Notes under the pieces: model-generated
The model's database searches: none
What the model saw: the letters and a program-made list of their open reading frames with translations, nothing else
What the model was told of the DNA's origin: nothing
In this document: piece after piece, positions 55,073 through 64,000 of the stretch
How the letters are laid out: the number at the start of each line of letters is the position of its first letter
How positions within the stretch are numbered: the stretch's first letter is position 1
Translations under genes and position numbers: made by a program
Source of the DNA: Beverwykella pulmonaria
Lineage: Eukaryota; Ascomycota; Dothideomycetes; Pleosporales; Melanommataceae
Length of the DNA: 64,000 nt
NCBI GenBank assembly: GCA_001599595.1
Contig: BCHH01000001.1
Span: 3,558,858-3,622,857, forward strand
Reading direction: 5' to 3'

Positions 55073-56390
55073 TCAGTACCTCCGTCGTGTTCTTGAATCG
55101 TCGTAGTCGTTCTCATGAGGTCGTTTCCGTGACCCATAGCTGTCTTCGCGGCCGCCATACCCACCATCGCGATCGCGATCGCGTTCACGGTCACGGTAAC
55201 CACCTCGGTCTCCTCCGCCACGATCACCACCGCCGCGCTCTCCGCGATCCCGCCCGAGAGGTTCGTTGTTTGCGCCGCTGGATCCCATACCGCGATCACC
55301 GTAGCCGCCACCACCGCCACGTGGAGGCCTGTCGTCTCCATAGCGACCTCCCCCACCACCGAAGCCGCCGCCTCTTCCACCACGGGGCCCAGAGGGAGCC
55401 CCTTCGGGGGCAGCGTATCCATTCGACTGGTATCCAATCCCACCTCGTCCGCCACCGTATCCACCGCCGCCTCGAGGGCCACCAAATCCGCCGCGGAAAC
55501 CTCCACGATCGCCACCAAAGTTACTGCCCCGATCACCTCCGAAGCCGCCTCGGCCACCACGGAAACCTCCGAACCCACCTCCACGGGCACCAAACCCACC
55601 TCCCGGACCGGCGGGAGGTCCAAAGCCTCCTGGACCAGCAGGACGGGTAGACGGACCCTTGGTGTATCCTCGACCGCCGAGTCCACCACCAAAGCGACGC
55701 GGGCGCCATCCGGATACAGTGCGACCACGCTCGACATCGACAAGAACACGCCTGTCCTTAATCTTGATACCATCCGTCTCTTTGTAGGCAGCCTTCATAT
55801 CCTTCTCGCGCTCATATACGATAAATGCATAACCACGCTTGCGCTTCTTAAGGGGCGCGTCTGCCGGTGCAGTGACGTCCTCGATAATGCGAATCTGTCT
55901 TGTTAGCACGTGATAAGCTAAACAGGATGGGAATACTGACTCGTTCAATGGGGCCATAGCGACCGAACTCGCGCTCGAGGTCATCCGATGTTGCGCCGTA
56001 CGCAAGCCGTGAAACGAACAGTGTCTTGAAGGCATCGCCCTGGACCTTGGGGTCTTCAGCGGGTTTATCTGATTGCGCGTTAGCTTTCTGATCCTATGGT
56101 GAATGTGAAGTGGCTCATGATGCCGTACATTCTTGCAGAGCTTGGTTAATGAGATTGTCCTGTTTCGCCTTCTTCTCCATCTTCTTCCGATCGCGCGTCT
56201 GCAGCCAGCTATCGCTCGGCACATAGCCATCGTTGTCCTTGTATTCCCTGAGCGCCTGCAAATACTGGCCGACACCAGAAATCTTGGGTGTCTGGCGCGT
56301 CTCGGGGGCATGGTCAGTCGGTTCAACCCAGCGCAGCGGCGGCCGCGGGGCGAACAGATTGAGGAGCATCGGTGGGAGTTGGTAAGTCAT
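55073..56390 (-). CDS. SNP1: U1 snRNP 70 kDa protein (U1-70K)
   Basis: Core U1 snRNP protein that binds stem-loop I of U1 snRNA during 5' splice-site recognition. Exons on the minus strand are 56390-56129, 56083-55941 and 55894-55073, 408 residues. The U1-70K N-terminal segment is present ([17 protein letters not shown], then [13 protein letters not shown]). The RRM has RNP2 [10 protein letters not shown] and RNP1 [11 protein letters not shown], and the conserved [20 protein letters not shown] follows. The C-terminus is long, with RGG/GGF repeats and then [10 protein letters not shown], ending RTRRRY. Intron 2 (46 nt) is clean. Intron 1 (56084-56128) is less certain: I used a CAGAAAG acceptor because the nearer TAG acceptor would create a stop. 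This affects only a few residues in the linker. Confidence 0.92.
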
Positions 56391-56726
56391 GGTTGCTGTA
56401 CTCCCGGTGCGCGGGGAAACGATGCAAAAGGGTGGTGTAGAAGAGAAAAGTGAGAGAGTGACGATGGAAGAGGTGACACTCGAGTACTGTCGCAAGGAGA
56501 ATCAGGCGCTAGCTTGAGCACGTGACTGCGTTCCGAAAAGTTAGCCGCACCTCACTTATTATACCACCGAACCCGCATCTCCCTAAATCCGCTTTCCCTC
56601 CTCTTTCGACGCCTACAATAGCTTAGCATAACGCCAATTCGAATCGTCACCACTTACCAGAGTCAGCCATCCCGTCGAGATTCGGCAGCTCGAGCTGCGC
56701 CATCCATTCCACCACATTACAACACA
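56391..56726. promoter_or_regulatory. Divergent promoter U1-70K / mL43
   Basis: 336 bp between divergent starts. No TATA box; a CACGTG lies at about 56519. Confidence 0.5.
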
Positions 56727-57204
56727 ATGCCCGTACGAGGCCTAAGAACAATCGCAAAGCCGCAAGTATGCTCCCATCACGCTCTCTATACCCTCAAATC
56801 TGCAAAAGCTTGGCTAATTTTCCCAAAAGAATGGCGTAGGCGCCTTTATCCTACAATGCAAATCTCTCACCTTCCACTACTGCGACTGGGCAGGTTCCTC
56901 TCGCGGAATGAACGCCTTCATCCGGTCCTCGCTCCCCTCCTTCGCAAAGCGCAACCCCAGCATCGAAATCTCAGTTTCCCCGCGACCCAACCAGCACCCG
57001 GTGATAATAGGACACTACATCAATGGACGGCAAAAGGCGATTTGCGTGAGGAATTTGACGAATGAAGGAGTCAGGCAGAAGGCGGAATTGTTAAGAGATG
57101 CGTCGGGGGAGAAGAATAAGAGGGTTACGAAGCCCGTCCAGAGTAGGAATGAGAGTGTGAGGGGAATTTGGAGTCCATTGCATGGGGCGAGGATTAAAAT
57201 ATGA
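56727..57204 (+). CDS. MRPL51: Mitochondrial ribosomal large-subunit protein mL43 (yeast MrpL51)
   Basis: Two exons, 56727-56765 and 56830-57204, 137 residues; 64-nt intron GTATGC ... AAAAG. The sequence shows the L51/S25/CI-B8 thioredoxin-like domain: FILQCKSLTFHYCDWAGSSR, GMNAFIRSSLPSFAKRNPSI and HPVIIGHYINGRQKAICVRN. The 39-nt first exon encodes MPVRGLRTIAKPQ, the usual start of fungal orthologues. It acts in the mitochondrial 54S subunit. The C-terminal tail is basic and ends SVRGIWSPLHGARIKI, a fungal feature. Confidence 0.93.
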
Positions 57205-57369
57205 GGAATAAATGAATGGGATTATCGTGTTTAATCGCTGAACGCTCGCACCCCACTTGGCGCCCGATTTCGATGATGCGCGCTCATAGAGAATTGAGAC
57301 TGTAGGGCCTCATATAAATGATAAATTGAAGCGGTTTTTTGGAGCTGCAATCATCTACTATTAGAGATC

Positions 57370-57980
57370 AATTCTATAAGCTCTATGAGTCGCGATATCT
57401 CTTCGGAAGGTTGATACTCCGCGTGCGCCGTGATGGGGCAGCAGCCATCCCTATTAATGATAGATCATCATCTACTTCTTCAATACTATTGCCGTCCTCA
57501 GGAACTTGTGGGTGCAATTGCCTTTGATTTGCCCTTGTATTTAGAGTCGCGATTGTAAAGTTTTGAGGGTTGTTTTGCGGTGCGCTGAGCCTTCTTCTTA
57601 GCCAGGATTTGGAGCTTTATCTCCTTTGCGATTGCCCGAGTACGCTGCCTTTCCTTGAACATGCGTTGCTTCTCCTTCTTCTGTTGATCTCAGAGTATCA
57701 GACTGGCCTGCTTTTGCTCATCCTTTTGCTTCTCTTCCTTATCCTTTTGTGCTTGACGATCGCGTCTCGTCTGATTTTCTTGCAACGCTTTCTTGCTTCT
57801 CCCGCTTCCACTAGATTCGCCATGGCCTCTGCTCCCGCAACCCCTCCCGACGGGCTTCCTCCAGACCCCCAGTCTTGGAATTCAAAGAAACGGCTGCTCC
57901 TCGCGAGTGGGCTGAGGACTATCGGCCTGAAGGCCTCCACCCAGTCAATCTGCGAGATACGTTCCGTGATTGCAAGTTAG
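57370..57980 (-). pseudogene. C-terminal tail relic of a pogo/DDE_1 transposase
   Basis: On the minus strand the reading runs through a Ser/Gly stretch, a Lys/Gln/Glu-rich coiled part (RRDRQAQKDKEEKQKDEQKQ), FKERQRTRAIAKEIKLQILA and SKLYNRDSKYKGKSKA. After a one-base shift it goes on through an acidic block to SRRTRSINLPKRYRD and a stop. At least two TGA codons interrupt it (TGA in place of CGA would fit C-to-T decay). This charged tail ending in a short Arg/Leu-Pro motif is typical of fungal pogo-type transposases. The catalytic domain is missing. Confidence 0.5.
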
Positions 57981-58269
57981 CGTGGTAATCTGTACGTACA
58001 CCGTATATCCGTAGTATTTGAAGAAGCTGTAAGGTCCAAATTAACATCTCTGTACGGCACCTGTTGGATAAGATGAGCTTACGGATCCAAATCTGCACCT
58101 CTGTACGTACGTACAGAGACCACTGTATATGCCGTATACAGGTGTTTTATATCACGTCTTGGCGCGAAATGTAGGTGCAAAGTTTAATAAGATGACTCTC
58201 TACAGCCTCATTTTGCAGCTAATTTTTCTGTAGTTGTACTGCTTCAATTGCAACTCTGATAAGGCAATT
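57981..58269. repeat. Imperfect repeats with GTACG/TCTGTACG motifs
   Basis: Two imperfect blocks of about 30 bp (both containing TCCAAAT and CTCTGTACG, near 58029 and 58081) plus GTACGTACGTACAGAG. Possible eroded transposon end. Confidence 0.45.
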
Positions 58270-58536
58270 TCTATTGTTGGTCTCACAGGGCTATTGCAAT
58301 AGCAATGGGGTTTCTCAAAGGTGGTAATAGATCGTTGTGTTCGTCTATCTTGAAGCGGTGCAGCAGAGGGAATACCATCCACCTCACCGTCGCGTGCACT
58401 AGCCGAGTATGGCTAGTGCCCCACGTGTCCACACGTGATTGGTACCTCCACACGTGATCCATACATCCCACGTGATCTACACGTGATCTACACATCAACA
58501 CGTGATTCCCACGTTCTATATACTCCCAACATCTAT
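58270..58536 (-). mobile_element. Second solo LTR (257 bp, 58275-58531) with target duplication ATAGA
   Basis: Inverted, closely similar copy of the LTR at 14679-14936. On the minus strand it starts TGTTGG and ends CCAACA with perfect termini, and the flanks carry ATAGA on both sides (plus strand TCTAT, 58270-58274 and 58532-58536). It keeps all six CACGTG boxes and the hairpin (one mismatch: TACTCGGCTAGTGC). No internal region or partner LTR adjoins. A 97-codon minus-strand frame here is an accident of the LTR. Confidence 0.88.
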
Positions 58537-59953
58537 TGTTAGTGACATTTCTCCTAGCGTTTCTAAACGCTGTCACAGATTGACACTTTCAAGGGTACTG
58601 CATTCTACGGTACCCTCCGAACAACGAGTTCGGTGGAATGTACAACCGAGCCCTATTCAGGCTCACCCTGATGCACGAACCATATCAGTAGTCATAGGCG
58701 AACCTTGACCCTACCAAAGTCCATTTCCGCTTTCGAGCCTGAACATACAGGGTATTGAACTGCTTTTGCCATCTGCGTGGCGAGGACACGTCGACTGAGA
58801 GAATTTCCAAGTTGCGAATAGAGGTGGGTTTACGCGAACCCCTCGGATTCTTGATGCTATTCGAGGCAAGTATAGGCTGTTTGAGTGGATTTCCTATGAA
58901 AGCTTGTGAGAGGTAAGAGATGCTCCAGAAATCGACGGAAAGCTAGGATCTAAACTACAATGATATTTATGGGTTATTGAAGGATCCTTCGAGAGAGGCA
59001 CCCAGTATCGAGATCAAAGAAATGTCACGTGAGACGATGATAGGAACGGACTGTATCCGAACCATCTTATGCAAAGAAACTATGCTGACGCCTCGTTGGT
59101 ATCTACGATCTAATTCTTCCTAGTGTATCTAAACACGAAGTGGTATCCTGCGATGCTCAGATTCGGAATTAATGCGAATTTAAACTGCTTACTCCTTTAT
59201 GGCCAACGAAAATCTTTTCGTAGGGTTCATTACTTTTATCACCTGGGATAGATGCTCTTGTCCCGAGGATGGAGATACAATGCGCTTTCATGATTTGGTC
59301 ATTTAAATCCAGGCCATTGGCAGGGTCTGCTTAAATATTGCTATCGTCGCTTGGGAACCTGCCAGACACATAGGGGTTCTGAGCCTTTCTTTCGACCAGA
59401 CGCTCTTTAGCTACCAGAGAAATTGGCTGCCCTCATCGTTGTCGGCCGGTGGGTCACATGATGAGCCACCTCGATGTTTGCACATATGACTCACTTCCAT
59501 GTTTGTTATGACCTTAGCAGGCTCCTGCCGTATCTGGTAAGACTCTAGATGCCCGATGAGTCTAAGCTTCATGTTGGAGGCTATAGCATGGGTTAGCTGC
59601 GTGGCGGCAGAGGAGGCTCTGAAGAAGACTCAGTTTGCAATTGGCTATGTAGGGAAATTCTGCGGGTTAGGTTACGTCTCATCCAGTCAGGCAGTTGCGG
59701 AATACGAAGGGCGTTTCTGTCAGCCACAACGTTAGTTGACGTTCGATGCAAGGTGATCAGCGAGGACACGTAAACAGTGGCCAAAATCAAGTTTACTAGG
59801 TCAAGAGATTCCCTTTGTTGAAATGACTATAATCAAGCAAGCTAACCGCGCTAGTCCTAATACATTTCTGTAACTACCATTCAACTAGCAAACCCTCCAT
59901 TCCAAACTCCGCGGCAACATATAAGCGCTTCGATCACGCGATTTCTTTTCACC
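58537..59953. other. Intergenic, about 1.4 kb, no gene seen
   Basis: Stops in all frames; longest frame about 65 codons. May hold further transposon debris, but I recognise none. Confidence 0.45.
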
Positions 59954-60202
59954 ATGGCCAGCTGTTCATCACCCCCAGCCGCTCAGAAGAGGCGCCGTAT
60001 GCCAGCCCAGATGAAGGAAGGTATGTCGTTGCAACTACTGCCATGCCGTACAACCACTCTGATTTTCGCAGTCCAGGCTATCAGCAAAGCTACGAGAAGT
60101 AGTGATCACATACGAGCAGCTACTGAGAAGAGCTCCAAATCTCGGATGAATACTAAACTGCAAGCTCGATACACAATAAAGCAGGAGGCATGTTGTTACT
60201 AA
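59954..60202 (+). other. Possible upstream exon of the DUF7924 gene
   Basis: An ATG opens MASCSSPPAAQKRRRMPAQM, then a possible GTATGT donor (near 60020) and a CGCAG acceptor (60072). A second open piece reads ATRSSDHIRAATEKSSKSR. I could not join it in frame to the main ORF at 60228. It may be an untranslated or alternative first exon. Confidence 0.3.
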
Positions 60203-60227
60203 TTTTCGTCGTTCTCAATGATCTAAC

Positions 60228-61661
60228 ATGACAAAGAATGACTCGAATCCTAAACAAAACCACTCACGAGCCATCAAGGCAAAGAAGAGTAGTAGGGACC
60301 CTGAGAATCATACGTCGACCGAACGATCAAGGAAGCGTCTACGAACCCAAAACCCTCTCTGCACAAAGCAGGCCAAGAGAAAACGGTATCAAAAAGACGA
60401 AGCCCATCCCTCTCGCGTCTCACCCGAGTCATCACCTAAACGACTGCGAACATCTGCGGCTTCTACCCCGAAGACAATTGGGGAGGCTCGGATTGAGTTC
60501 TGGAGAGAGAGAGGCACCTGGCCAACAGAGGAACAAGAGACAACAATGTGTCGTTTTCGAGAACTAGTTGATAATGCGCGTGCGGGAAAACGATCGCTGG
60601 GCCGTAAACGCTCAAATCCCAGCCTAAATTCAGAAACGACCGAGACACAAACGTCAATCAACCAAGAACCTCGGGATCAGAAGAGTGCTCCATACGAGCA
60701 TCCATTGTTTGAAGAACAACTGAAGGACTGTGGCAGTTTTATGGGCCAGTTTGCAGAAGGTGTTACAGCTGAGAGTAAAGAGCTTTGCCAAACACTCCTT
60801 AAAGAAACGCAGCCACTTCCTGAACATACCCTCTTCTCTGATAATGTTCTGTTCGAGAAGACATGCGAAAGGATCCAAGGCGAGAACGAGACTAAAGTGG
60901 TCCGCGACATTGCGCCGCTTATTGTCCCTTCAGCTGAGATTCTGACCGATAGGGGGGCTAAACACCTAGAGATTCTTCGAGAAACCGTCAATGCATGTTG
61001 GGTCAACTCTGTTACTTTCATGCAACCCCCAGGTTCGCGTCCTGGCCCCCGTTCACAGCCAGACTTTGGTCTTGGATTTAAGAGAGATGCCTTCAGTCGA
61101 GAACAGCTTCAGAAGTTACAGCCTTTCATCGGCGACTTACTTAAGGATTCTACCCTGATTGCGGCAACGTATAATATGTACCTTCCGTTCTTCTCTGCCG
61201 AAGTCAAATGTGGAGCAGATGCACTTGACATTGCCGATCGACAAAACGCTCACACTCAATCCGTCATCTTACGTGGTTTGCACACACTCTTCCGCTTGGT
61301 TGGCCGAGAGAAGGAGCTACGTCGAGAAATCAATGGCTTTTCAATATCTCATAGCGACGTAAATGTCAGAATTTGGGGCCATTACGCCGTCATTGATGGA
61401 GACGATGTCAAGTATTACCGCCATCCAATCCGCAAATTTGATTTCACAGAGTTGAATGGAAAGGAGAAGTGGACGGCATATACTTTTGTCCGAAACATCT
61501 ACGATTTGTGGCTTCCGAAGCACTTTGAAAGAATCTGCGACATTATCGACATGCTACCAGCTGATTTGAACTTCAACGTCTCTGAACAAGGTCCGGAATC
61601 GGCCTCTTCGTGCTCAGGATTATCTCAACGGTTTGAAAGCTACGGCCTAGACGATGAATAA
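60228..61661 (+). CDS. DUF7924-type protein, possible PD-(D/E)XK nuclease fold
   Basis: 477 residues. The N-terminal 150 are basic and disordered, with several nuclear-signal-like clusters (RSRKRLRTQ, KRKRYQK, GRKRSN). The conserved domain covers about 155-450. Its core is RPGPRSQPDFGLGFKR (271-286), followed by YLPFFSAEVKCGADALDIAD (318-337), then RQNAHTQSVILRGL. This is the pattern of a large fungal family labelled DUF7924, often expanded and variable. The spaced PD(278-279) ... E-V-K(325-327) resembles the active site of PD-(D/E)XK nucleases and also Crinkler-type C-terminal domains; this is inference only. The frame is open with no splice signal needed. Nuclear location is likely. Confidence 0.75.
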   Translation: MTKNDSNPKQNHSRAIKAKKSSRDPENHTSTERSRKRLRTQNPLCTKQAKRKRYQKDEAHPSRVSPESSPKRLRTSAASTPKTIGEARIEFWRERGTWPTEEQETTMCRFRELVDNARAGKRSLGRKRSNPSLNSETTETQTSINQEPRDQKSAPYEHPLFEEQLKDCGSFMGQFAEGVTAESKELCQTLLKETQPLPEHTLFSDNVLFEKTCERIQGENETKVVRDIAPLIVPSAEILTDRGAKHLEILRETVNACWVNSVTFMQPPGSRPGPRSQPDFGLGFKRDAFSREQLQKLQPFIGDLLKDSTLIAATYNMYLPFFSAEVKCGADALDIADRQNAHTQSVILRGLHTLFRLVGREKELRREINGFSISHSDVNVRIWGHYAVIDGDDVKYYRHPIRKFDFTELNGKEKWTAYTFVRNIYDLWLPKHFERICDIIDMLPADLNFNVSEQGPESASSCSGLSQRFESYGLDDE

Positions 61662-62308
61662 GTGCGCCAGCCAAGCGTCTAGCCAACCACCCCCGATACA
61701 ACTATTGGGACTGAGTCCACCAAGTCTAAGTAAACAGCTGATGGACGGACCTGTTACGTTAGCATAACTCGATAGCCTACTTATCCTATCATTGTCTCCC
61801 CGCATCCACGATAGTGAAGACCGTGCTCGTCATCGCGATCTTCAAGAAAAGTACCACCCTCTCAGCATAGGAGAAGGCAGGTCTCTAGCCATACAACCCT
61901 GAGATAGTCTTTTAAAAACTGCCTCTACCGCCACCACGTACGCCCTCACCCAAGCCACAACACCTACCACCAACGCCATATACTGTACGATCTATGGCAC
62001 GCTACACATCAGACCTTTAGAGTATGGTTATAACAGGGAGAAAAATTAGTGTTAATCGAATTTCAAAGTATATAATACGCCATAGCGGAGTCCGGCATCG
62101 ACGGCTGTTTGAGGCGCCTTTGAATGTACCAGCTTCTTGAACAAAGACATTCACAAATGGCAGCGATGACGACGCCTGTAGGGCTGCGGCAAGTGCGGCT
62201 GAACCGCTGCCAAGCGCGGCTCACGTCGTCCAACAGCCTCGCTCGTGGTCGTCCGGCTCCTCGCGTCCATATCCTCAGAAGATGTGAGCCTCATGCCGAT
62301 AGCAGAAG
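61662..62308. other. Intergenic, no gene seen
   Basis: 3' region of the DUF7924 gene and promoter of the NB-ARC gene. A 62-codon frame (62124-62312) overlaps the start and is probably not used. Confidence 0.45.
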
Positions 62309-64000
62309 ATGAGCCACTTCCAGGGACCCATCGACGGCCATGTCGTTATACCCGGTTATACCGCCGCCGGCGGAACGACGAACTTCAACTTCGGCTATGC
62401 GCCGCAACAAGGTGATGCGCTGACGACAAGGCGGCAGCCTGTGGCTAATGCTAGCTCACAGACAGATCTACCCGAAGCCGCGAGCCCTTCTCCACCGTCC
62501 CGTTCGCGCCAGACCCCGACTTCGTCGACCGGCCGGAGATTCTCGCGTGGGTACGCCGCAAGTGTGCAGGGCCTGGCGCTCGCGCCGCGCTCGTCGGCCT
62601 CGGCGGCATAGGGTATGTCGGCGTCCACCTCTCGAACGACACGGCGCTAATGAAGCAAAGAAAGTCGCAGCTTGCCATCCAGTACGCCCACAGTGTCCGC
62701 GATACGAGCCCGCACACATTTGTGTTCTGGGTGCACGCCAGCACCAGAGCCCGGTTCGAGGAAGCGTACCGAGGCATCGCGGACAGGCTGCAGCTTCCGG
62801 GGCGGGACCACCCAGAGGCCAATGTCTTGAAACTAGTCTGTAACTGGCTGCAGGATGAGGCAAATGGAAAGTGGATGATAATTCTCGATAATGCCGACGA
62901 CATTAACGTGTTCCATCCCAAGCAAACACACACAAAAGACCGGTCCGGCAGCTTCTCGACGTCGCTTACAGACTACCTCCCTCAAAGCCGTAACGGATCC
63001 ATCTTGATCACCTCGCGGAATAAGGATGCGGCCGCGCGATTAGCAGGGGGATATCATAACATCAAGGAGGTTGTCGCGTTTGACGAAGACCAAGCCCTGC
63101 AGTTGCTGCGGAACAAGTTACAAGACATGCCAAGCGGGGAAGGCACTTGTGAGCTGCTACGTACTCTCAGCTACATACCTCTCGCCATCACCCAAGCTGC
63201 AGCATACATCAACCAGCGTGCACCTCGAGTCACAATATCAGGCTACCTAGACGAGTTTTGCAAGAGCAACAAGAGCAAAGAGAACCTCCTTAACCTGGAC
63301 AGAGGAGACCTTCGTCGAGACAAAGGCGCATCCAACTCAGTCGTGACGACATGGCAGCTGACGTTCGAGTGTGTACGCAAGGAGAGGCGATCTGCAGCAG
63401 ACTTACTGTCGCTGATGAGCTTCTTCAACCCGGAAGCAATCCCCGACTTTGCTCTTCAGAACTATGCCAGGAGTGCAAATGGGAGAGTCCGCAGTGTACA
63501 AGATGTGCTAGCTATGTTGCAGCGGTCAAAGCACAGAGAAAGGAGCTATGCTAAGGAAGGCCTTAACAACGATGTCGCCGTGTTACAGGCATACTCTCTA
63601 ATAAGCGCGACGGCTGAGAAGGGGGTGTTGAAAATGCACCCTCTAGTGCAGCATTGCACCATAGCCTGGCTGTCATCAGCTAGGAAAGCGGAGCATTGGA
63701 AGTTGGTCTTTGTGAAACTGATGGCGAGAGAGTTTCTAGCAAAAAAACTAGAAAACTGGGAGGAATGCAGGCAGCTAGTGTCGCACATTGAGGTTTTTGA
63801 TTCTAGCGAGCCCGGTGATAAGTCGTTCAACCCATGGGTTCAACTGACTATAGATGCGGGGCGATTACTGTGGGAGAAGGGTAAATACAACGAAGCAGGG
63901 ATATTTGAGCGGCGAGCACTAGAAGAGAGGGAAAAGGAGCTAGGCAAGCGGCACCCCGATACGCTGACGAGCGTGAGCAACCTAGCGTCGGTGCTGCGGG
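62309..64000 (+). CDS. NB-ARC/TPR STAND (NLR-like) protein with N-terminal amyloid-like motif, 3' part cut by window edge
   Basis: Exons 62309-62411, 62462-62612 and 62661 to beyond 64000. The introns (50 and 48 nt) start GTGATG and GTATGT, and splicing gives one frame of about 530 visible residues. Residues 4-29 are a Gly/Asn/Thr-rich motif (FQGPIDGHVVIPGYTAAGGT then TNFNFG) resembling the sigma/SesB prion-forming motif at the N-terminus of fungal NLRs. The NB-ARC NTPase follows: P-loop GLGGIGKS (80-87, split by intron 2), Walker B KWMIILDNADD and RNBS-B-like GSILITSRN. LSYIPLAITQAAAYINQ is the GLPL-type motif and MHPLVQ the MHD-like motif. TPR repeats begin at the right edge (GKYNEAGIFERRALEEREKE). 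Likely a sensor in incompatibility or immunity (inferred from family). Confidence 0.85.

Noticed and set aside
54904..55773. 289-codon frame antisense-phase to U1-70K
   Set aside because: It is the same strand as U1-70K in another phase, kept open by GGN/CGN codon bias of the RGG repeats.
1..64000. tRNA, rRNA or CRISPR features
   Set aside because: No B-box-like GGTTCRANYCC context with a foldable cloverleaf, no rRNA-like sequence and no spaced identical repeats were found by eye; a tRNAscan run would settle tRNAs.

Overview
The window is nuclear DNA of a filamentous ascomycete (Pezizomycotina). Most genes are broken by short 45-110 nt GT-AG introns. The gene set is typically fungal: a DUF8021 secreted protein, a CorA-like protein with an N-terminal ubiquitin-like domain, a DUF7924 protein, two NLR-like STAND ATPases and a Sac7-type RhoGAP. 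A Dothideomycete is my best guess, from family resemblance only. Gene models below were built by reading splice sites by eye; nearly all close in frame over their full length.

Layout. 1-1905: 5' part of a NACHT STAND protein (minus, runs off the left edge). 2.6-4.0 kb: microbial-type PARG. 4.5-8.7 kb: CAND1, sharing a 590-bp divergent promoter with a mitochondrial membrane protein (9.3-10.0 kb). 11.1-12.4 kb: PLAC8 protein. 12.6-13.8 kb: an intact Cys/His-rich protein (minus) facing a decayed copy of its own last exon. 14.7-14.9 kb: a solo LTR. 15.5-19.1 kb: the ribosome-maturation GTPase EFL1, divergent from a tandem-PH protein (19.8-21.1 kb). 22.6-24.4 kb: a broken pogo-type transposase and a gene-free tract. 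24.4-29.4 kb: a 1,587-aa CorA-like protein. 29.7-31.6 kb: a copia-type element keeping only gag. 32.6-34.1 kb: DOT1. 35.4-36.5 kb: a GPI-type wall protein. 38.9-42.0 kb: RhoGAP, divergent from TIM9 (43.1 kb). 44.3 kb: a 41-aa microprotein. 45.2 kb: Asp/Glu racemase-like protein. 46.3 kb: F-box protein. 48.3 kb: DUF8021. 51.9 kb: CHY zinc finger. 52.6 kb: SWIM-RING protein. 55.1-56.4 kb: U1-70K. 56.7 kb: mitochondrial ribosomal protein mL43. 57.4-58.5 kb: a transposase tail and a second solo LTR. 60.2-61.7 kb: DUF7924. 62.3 kb to the right edge: an NB-ARC/TPR STAND protein with an N-terminal motif resembling fungal amyloid signalling motifs.

How it fits together. The interior is mostly conserved housekeeping: cullin-RING ligase exchange (CAND1, F-box, SWIM-RING), 60S maturation, splicing, chromatin, mitochondrial import and translation. 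Fast-evolving accessory genes (NLRs, DUF7924, the CorA-like giant) and transposon relics lie at the two ends and at 22-32 kb. I see no biosynthetic cluster, CRISPR array, rRNA or convincing tRNA. The most unusual items are the 21-nt micro-exon through the EFL1 P-loop, the LTR family carrying six CACGTG boxes and a hairpin, and the amyloid-motif NLR.
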